A DNA stretch of 8,101 nt from contig JASHUX010000057.1 of NCBI GenBank assembly GCA_030039775.1, positions 1 to 8,101 on the forward strand, written 5' to 3'. Below are positions 6,159-8,101 of the stretch, piece after piece. A model generated the notes under the pieces. The model saw only the letters and a program-made list of their open reading frames with translations. It searched no databases and was not told the DNA's origin. The translations under genes and the position numbers were made by a program. The first letter of the stretch is position 1. Each line of letters starts with the position of its first letter. Source of the DNA: Alphaproteobacteria bacterium. GTDB lineage: Bacteria > Pseudomonadota > Alphaproteobacteria > ATCC43930 > CGMCC-115725.

Positions 6159-6890
6159 TCAGCCCGCGGCCGCTTTGCCCGAGGCGAGATAGGCGCCGTG
6201 AAGGATTTCGGGATGCTGCCGCAATTCTTCGGCATCGCCCGAGAACGCCATATCGCCGCGCTCCATCACGTAGACGCGGTTGGCGAGGTTCAAGGCCAAA
6301 GTCGTGAACTGTTCGATCAGAAGAATGCCGACGCCGTGTTTGGCGATGGCGGCGATGGTTTCGCCGAGGCGCTGGACGATGGCCGGCGCCAGACCGAAGG
6401 ACAATTCATCGATCAGCAGATATTTGGGGCGGCAGATCAGCGCCTGCGCCACCACCACCATCTGCTTCTGGCCGCCGGACAGATTCTGCGCAGCCGTTTG
6501 AAGGCGGGGCTTGAGCTCGGGAAATACCTCGATCGCCGCCTCGACCTCGCGGTCGGCCTCGCGGCGCGAATGCATCAGCCCCGCGGCACGTAGATTGTCG
6601 ATCACGGAAATATTGTTCAGCACCGGATGGCCCTCGAGCACGATCGCGATGCCCAAGCGCCGGACCGTATCGGGCGTATTGCCGAGAACCTCGACGCCGT
6701 TGAGGGACACGCTTCCGGACGCCGCCGGCAACGCGCCCGACATGGTCATGACGAGCGACGATTTTCCAGCCCCGTTGGCGCCGAGCAGCGCCGTGATCTC
6801 GCCAGTCGGCAGATCCAGCGAGATATTGTGCAACACTTCGCGTCCGCCCCGCTGCACGACCAAATCTTTGACCCGAAGCATATCCGCCAT
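6159..6890 (-). CDS. livF: Branched-chain amino acid-type ABC transporter ATPase (LivF-like)
   Basis: Second ATPase of a HAAT-family importer. The 243 residues carry Walker A GANGAGKSS (37-45), signature NLSGGQKQ (136-143), Walker B LLIDEL (158-163) and the D-loop region SFGLAPAIV (164-172). As is normal for LivF, the Q-loop position is Glu (VLEGHPVL, E86) and the switch position is Gln (LIEQF, Q194). The usual DEPS after Walker B reads DELS here, a mild variant. The ATG at 6890 lies two bases after the LivG-like stop codon and matches LivF length. A longer open frame back to 7001 exists, but its extra N-terminus is out-of-frame LivG sequence. Substrate could be branched-chain amino acids, amides, urea or aromatic acids; no binding protein is in the window to decide. 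Confidence 0.9.
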   Translation of the reverse strand: MADMLRVKDLVVQRGGREVLHNISLDLPTGEITALLGANGAGKSSLVMTMSGALPAASGSVSLNGVEVLGNTPDTVRRLGIAIVLEGHPVLNNISVIDNLRAAGLMHSRREADREVEAAIEVFPELKPRLQTAAQNLSGGQKQMVVVAQALICRPKYLLIDELSFGLAPAIVQRLGETIAAIAKHGVGILLIEQFTTLALNLANRVYVMERGDMAFSGDAEELRQHPEILHGAYLASGKAAAG

Positions 6891-6892
6891 GG

Positions 6893-7600
6893 CTACGCGG
6901 TTCCTAAATAGGCGCGACGCACGGCCGGATCGTCGAGCACCGCGCGGGTCGGCCCGAGCGCCAGCAGCTTGCCGAAATCGAGCACCATGGTCTCGGCGCA
7001 CACCGACGCGATCAGGTCCGCGTCGTGGTCGATCAAAATGAGCTGAGCGCCAAAACGTTGGGGAATTTGCAGCAGCAGTCCCCGCAACCGCTCGGTCTCG
7101 CTCTCGTTCAAGCCGGCGCCGGGCTCATCCAACAAAATGGCCTTGGGCTTGCCGATCAGGGTCTTGCCGATCTCGATCATCCGGCGCTCGTAGAGATTGA
7201 GCTGAAAACCCGGCACGTCCGCGCGCGCCGTTAGGCCGACGAACTCCATCGCACGGTCGATCTCTTCCCGTGCATCGCGCCGTGTCGCCGAAATATGATC
7301 GGCGATCGCTTGGATATTGTCGCGCGCGGATAACTCGTCGACGACCAACTCCTGCTGAAACGTGCGCCGCAGCCCGGCGGCGACGCGGCGCACCGGCGAT
7401 AACGAGCGCAGTATGATATCGTCCAACGAAACGCTGCCCTTAACGGGCGTGACGAAGCCGGACAAAACGTTGAGGAGCGTGGTCTTGCCCGCGCCGTTGG
7501 GGCCGATCAGCCCGCAGATCGGGGCGTTGAACTGGCCCTCAAGCGCATCCAATGGCCGAACGCCGCCGAACTGCACGGTCAATGATTCGATCTTAATCAC
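6893..7600 (-). CDS. livG: Branched-chain amino acid-type ABC transporter ATPase (LivG-like) with altered signature motif
   Basis: First ATPase of the HAAT-type importer, 235 residues, slightly shorter than the usual 250-260. Walker A GPNGAGKT (33-40), Q-loop TFQQ (Gln82 or 83), Walker B AILLDEPGAGL (154-164) and switch His in LIDHD (H192) are intact. The ABC signature, normally LSGGQ or LPYGQ in LivG proteins, reads LNLYERR at about 134-140, so the conserved Gly appears replaced by Tyr and the Gln by Glu. GTG 7600 is chosen because it overlaps the permease stop by 4 bases (GTGA) and starts directly at the conserved VIKIESLTV strand. The open frame continues upstream to 7945, but that part is antiphase permease sequence. 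The LivF-like gene starts two bases after its stop. Confidence 0.89.
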   Translation of the reverse strand: MIKIESLTVQFGGVRPLDALEGQFNAPICGLIGPNGAGKTTLLNVLSGFVTPVKGSVSLDDIILRSLSPVRRVAAGLRRTFQQELVVDELSARDNIQAIADHISATRRDAREEIDRAMEFVGLTARADVPGFQLNLYERRMIEIGKTLIGKPKAILLDEPGAGLNESETERLRGLLLQIPQRFGAQLILIDHDADLIASVCAETMVLDFGKLLALGPTRAVLDDPAVRRAYLGTA

Positions 7601-8101
7601 GAACGCCGCCGGGACATGTACTTGGTGTAGAGCCGCTCGGCCAAACTGGTGAGCACGCCGCCGATGCCTACCGGATCGCGCAGCGCCATCATCAATGCCC
7701 CGCCGAAAAAGATCAGGCCGACATAGGCGTTGACGTTGAAATCGATCAGCAGCGCCGGCACGAACCGCGTCAGAAGGCCGCCGAGAAATGCGCCAAGCCA
7801 GACGTCGACGCCGCCCAAGAGCGTGCCGATGAAAATGACGATGGAATCCGTCGGCGCGAAATTGCCGGCGTCGAGTTGGCCGAACAAGGCCGCCAATAAC
7901 GCGCCGGCGACGCCAGCGAGAAATCCCGACAGCGCGAAGGCCCACGCCTTGTAGAACACGACCTTCACGCCGCTGGCCATCGCCATTTGCTCGTTCTTGC
8001 GGATCAACGCCCAGGCGCGTCCCGGCTTGGTGCGGCGGTGCAACTCCACCAGCAGCACCGCCAGGATCGTCACAAAGGCGACGAACAAGAAATAGGCGGT
8101 A
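7597..8101 (-). CDS. livM: Branched-chain amino acid-type ABC transporter permease (LivM-like), N-terminus beyond window
   Basis: C-terminal 167 residues of a HAAT-type inner-membrane permease; the gene enters from beyond position 8101 in frame, so no start is seen. The segment GRAWALIRKNEQMAMASGVKV followed by a YKAWAFALSGFLAGVAGALLA-like stretch is the hallmark cytoplasmic loop and following helix of LivM/LivH permeases (the loop that contacts the ATPases). Downstream hydrophobic segments include IVIFIGTLLGGVDVWLGAFLG and AYVGLIFFGGALMM, then a basic tail ending MSRRRS. The Arg-rich C-terminus is normal for a cytoplasmic end. It overlaps the LivG-like start by 4 bases. The remaining subunits, including the second permease and periplasmic binding protein, presumably lie upstream outside the window. 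Confidence 0.9.
   Translation of the reverse strand, partial: TAYFLFVAFVTILAVLLVELHRRTKPGRAWALIRKNEQMAMASGVKVVFYKAWAFALSGFLAGVAGALLAALFGQLDAGNFAPTDSIVIFIGTLLGGVDVWLGAFLGGLLTRFVPALLIDFNVNAYVGLIFFGGALMMALRDPVGIGGVLTSLAERLYTKYMSRRRS

Noticed and set aside
6131..6175. Possible terminator after the LivF-like gene (T-run on the minus strand near 6150)
   Set aside because: The GCTG/CAGC inverted repeat beside it has a one-base loop and cannot form a hairpin. No stable stem precedes the T-run.
6891..7001. N-terminal extension of the LivF-like open frame
   Set aside because: It is Arg-rich out-of-phase LivG sequence. The ATG at 6890 gives the normal LivF length.
7601..7945. N-terminal extension of the LivG-like open frame
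   Set aside because: This region is the permease gene read out of phase. The conserved ABC domain begins at the GTG at 7600, which overlaps the permease stop by 4 bases.

Overview
The window is GC-rich, almost entirely coded on the minus strand, and densely packed with short overlaps between genes. Protein families and codon use suggest an alphaproteobacterium of the Hyphomicrobiales (Bradyrhizobium/Pseudolabrys-like). This placement is an inference from style and gene content; there is no rRNA or other marker in the window.

Read in the direction of transcription (high to low coordinates), it opens with the 3' part of a branched-chain-amino-acid-type (Liv/HAAT) ABC transporter: a LivM-like permease cut by the window edge, then LivG-like and LivF-like ATPases, joined by a 4-base overlap and a 2-base gap. 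After an 88-base gap comes a divergent polysaccharide deacetylase (YibQ/DUF610 family) with an N-terminal membrane or export segment and a long Pro-rich linker containing a Met/His-rich stretch.

The central part (4918 to 592) is a metal-homeostasis block of six genes. First come a 97-residue exported protein with a twin-arginine leader and a C-terminal CxxCxC motif, a DUF1007 periplasmic protein whose predicted mature N-terminus is His-Pro-His, and a NicO/RcnA-type membrane transporter with a His-rich loop. After a 67-base gap carrying an AT-rich, Zur-box-like operator follow a cluster A-I periplasmic metal-binding protein, its ATPase (with a His-rich C-terminal tail) and its permease, i.e. 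a ZnuABC-type high-affinity importer. The likely logic is repression of the importer by a Zur-like protein when zinc is sufficient. The three upstream genes may be an accessory metal delivery or second transport route.

At the low-coordinate end, a separate 57-base promoter region with TACG/CGTA half-sites (a TetR-type operator candidate) precedes an alpha/beta hydrolase of the epoxide hydrolase/haloalkane dehalogenase type, cut by the window start.

No tRNA, rRNA, mobile element or CRISPR array was seen. The least-described part is the small CxxCxC protein plus DUF1007 plus NicO module next to the Zur-type importer.
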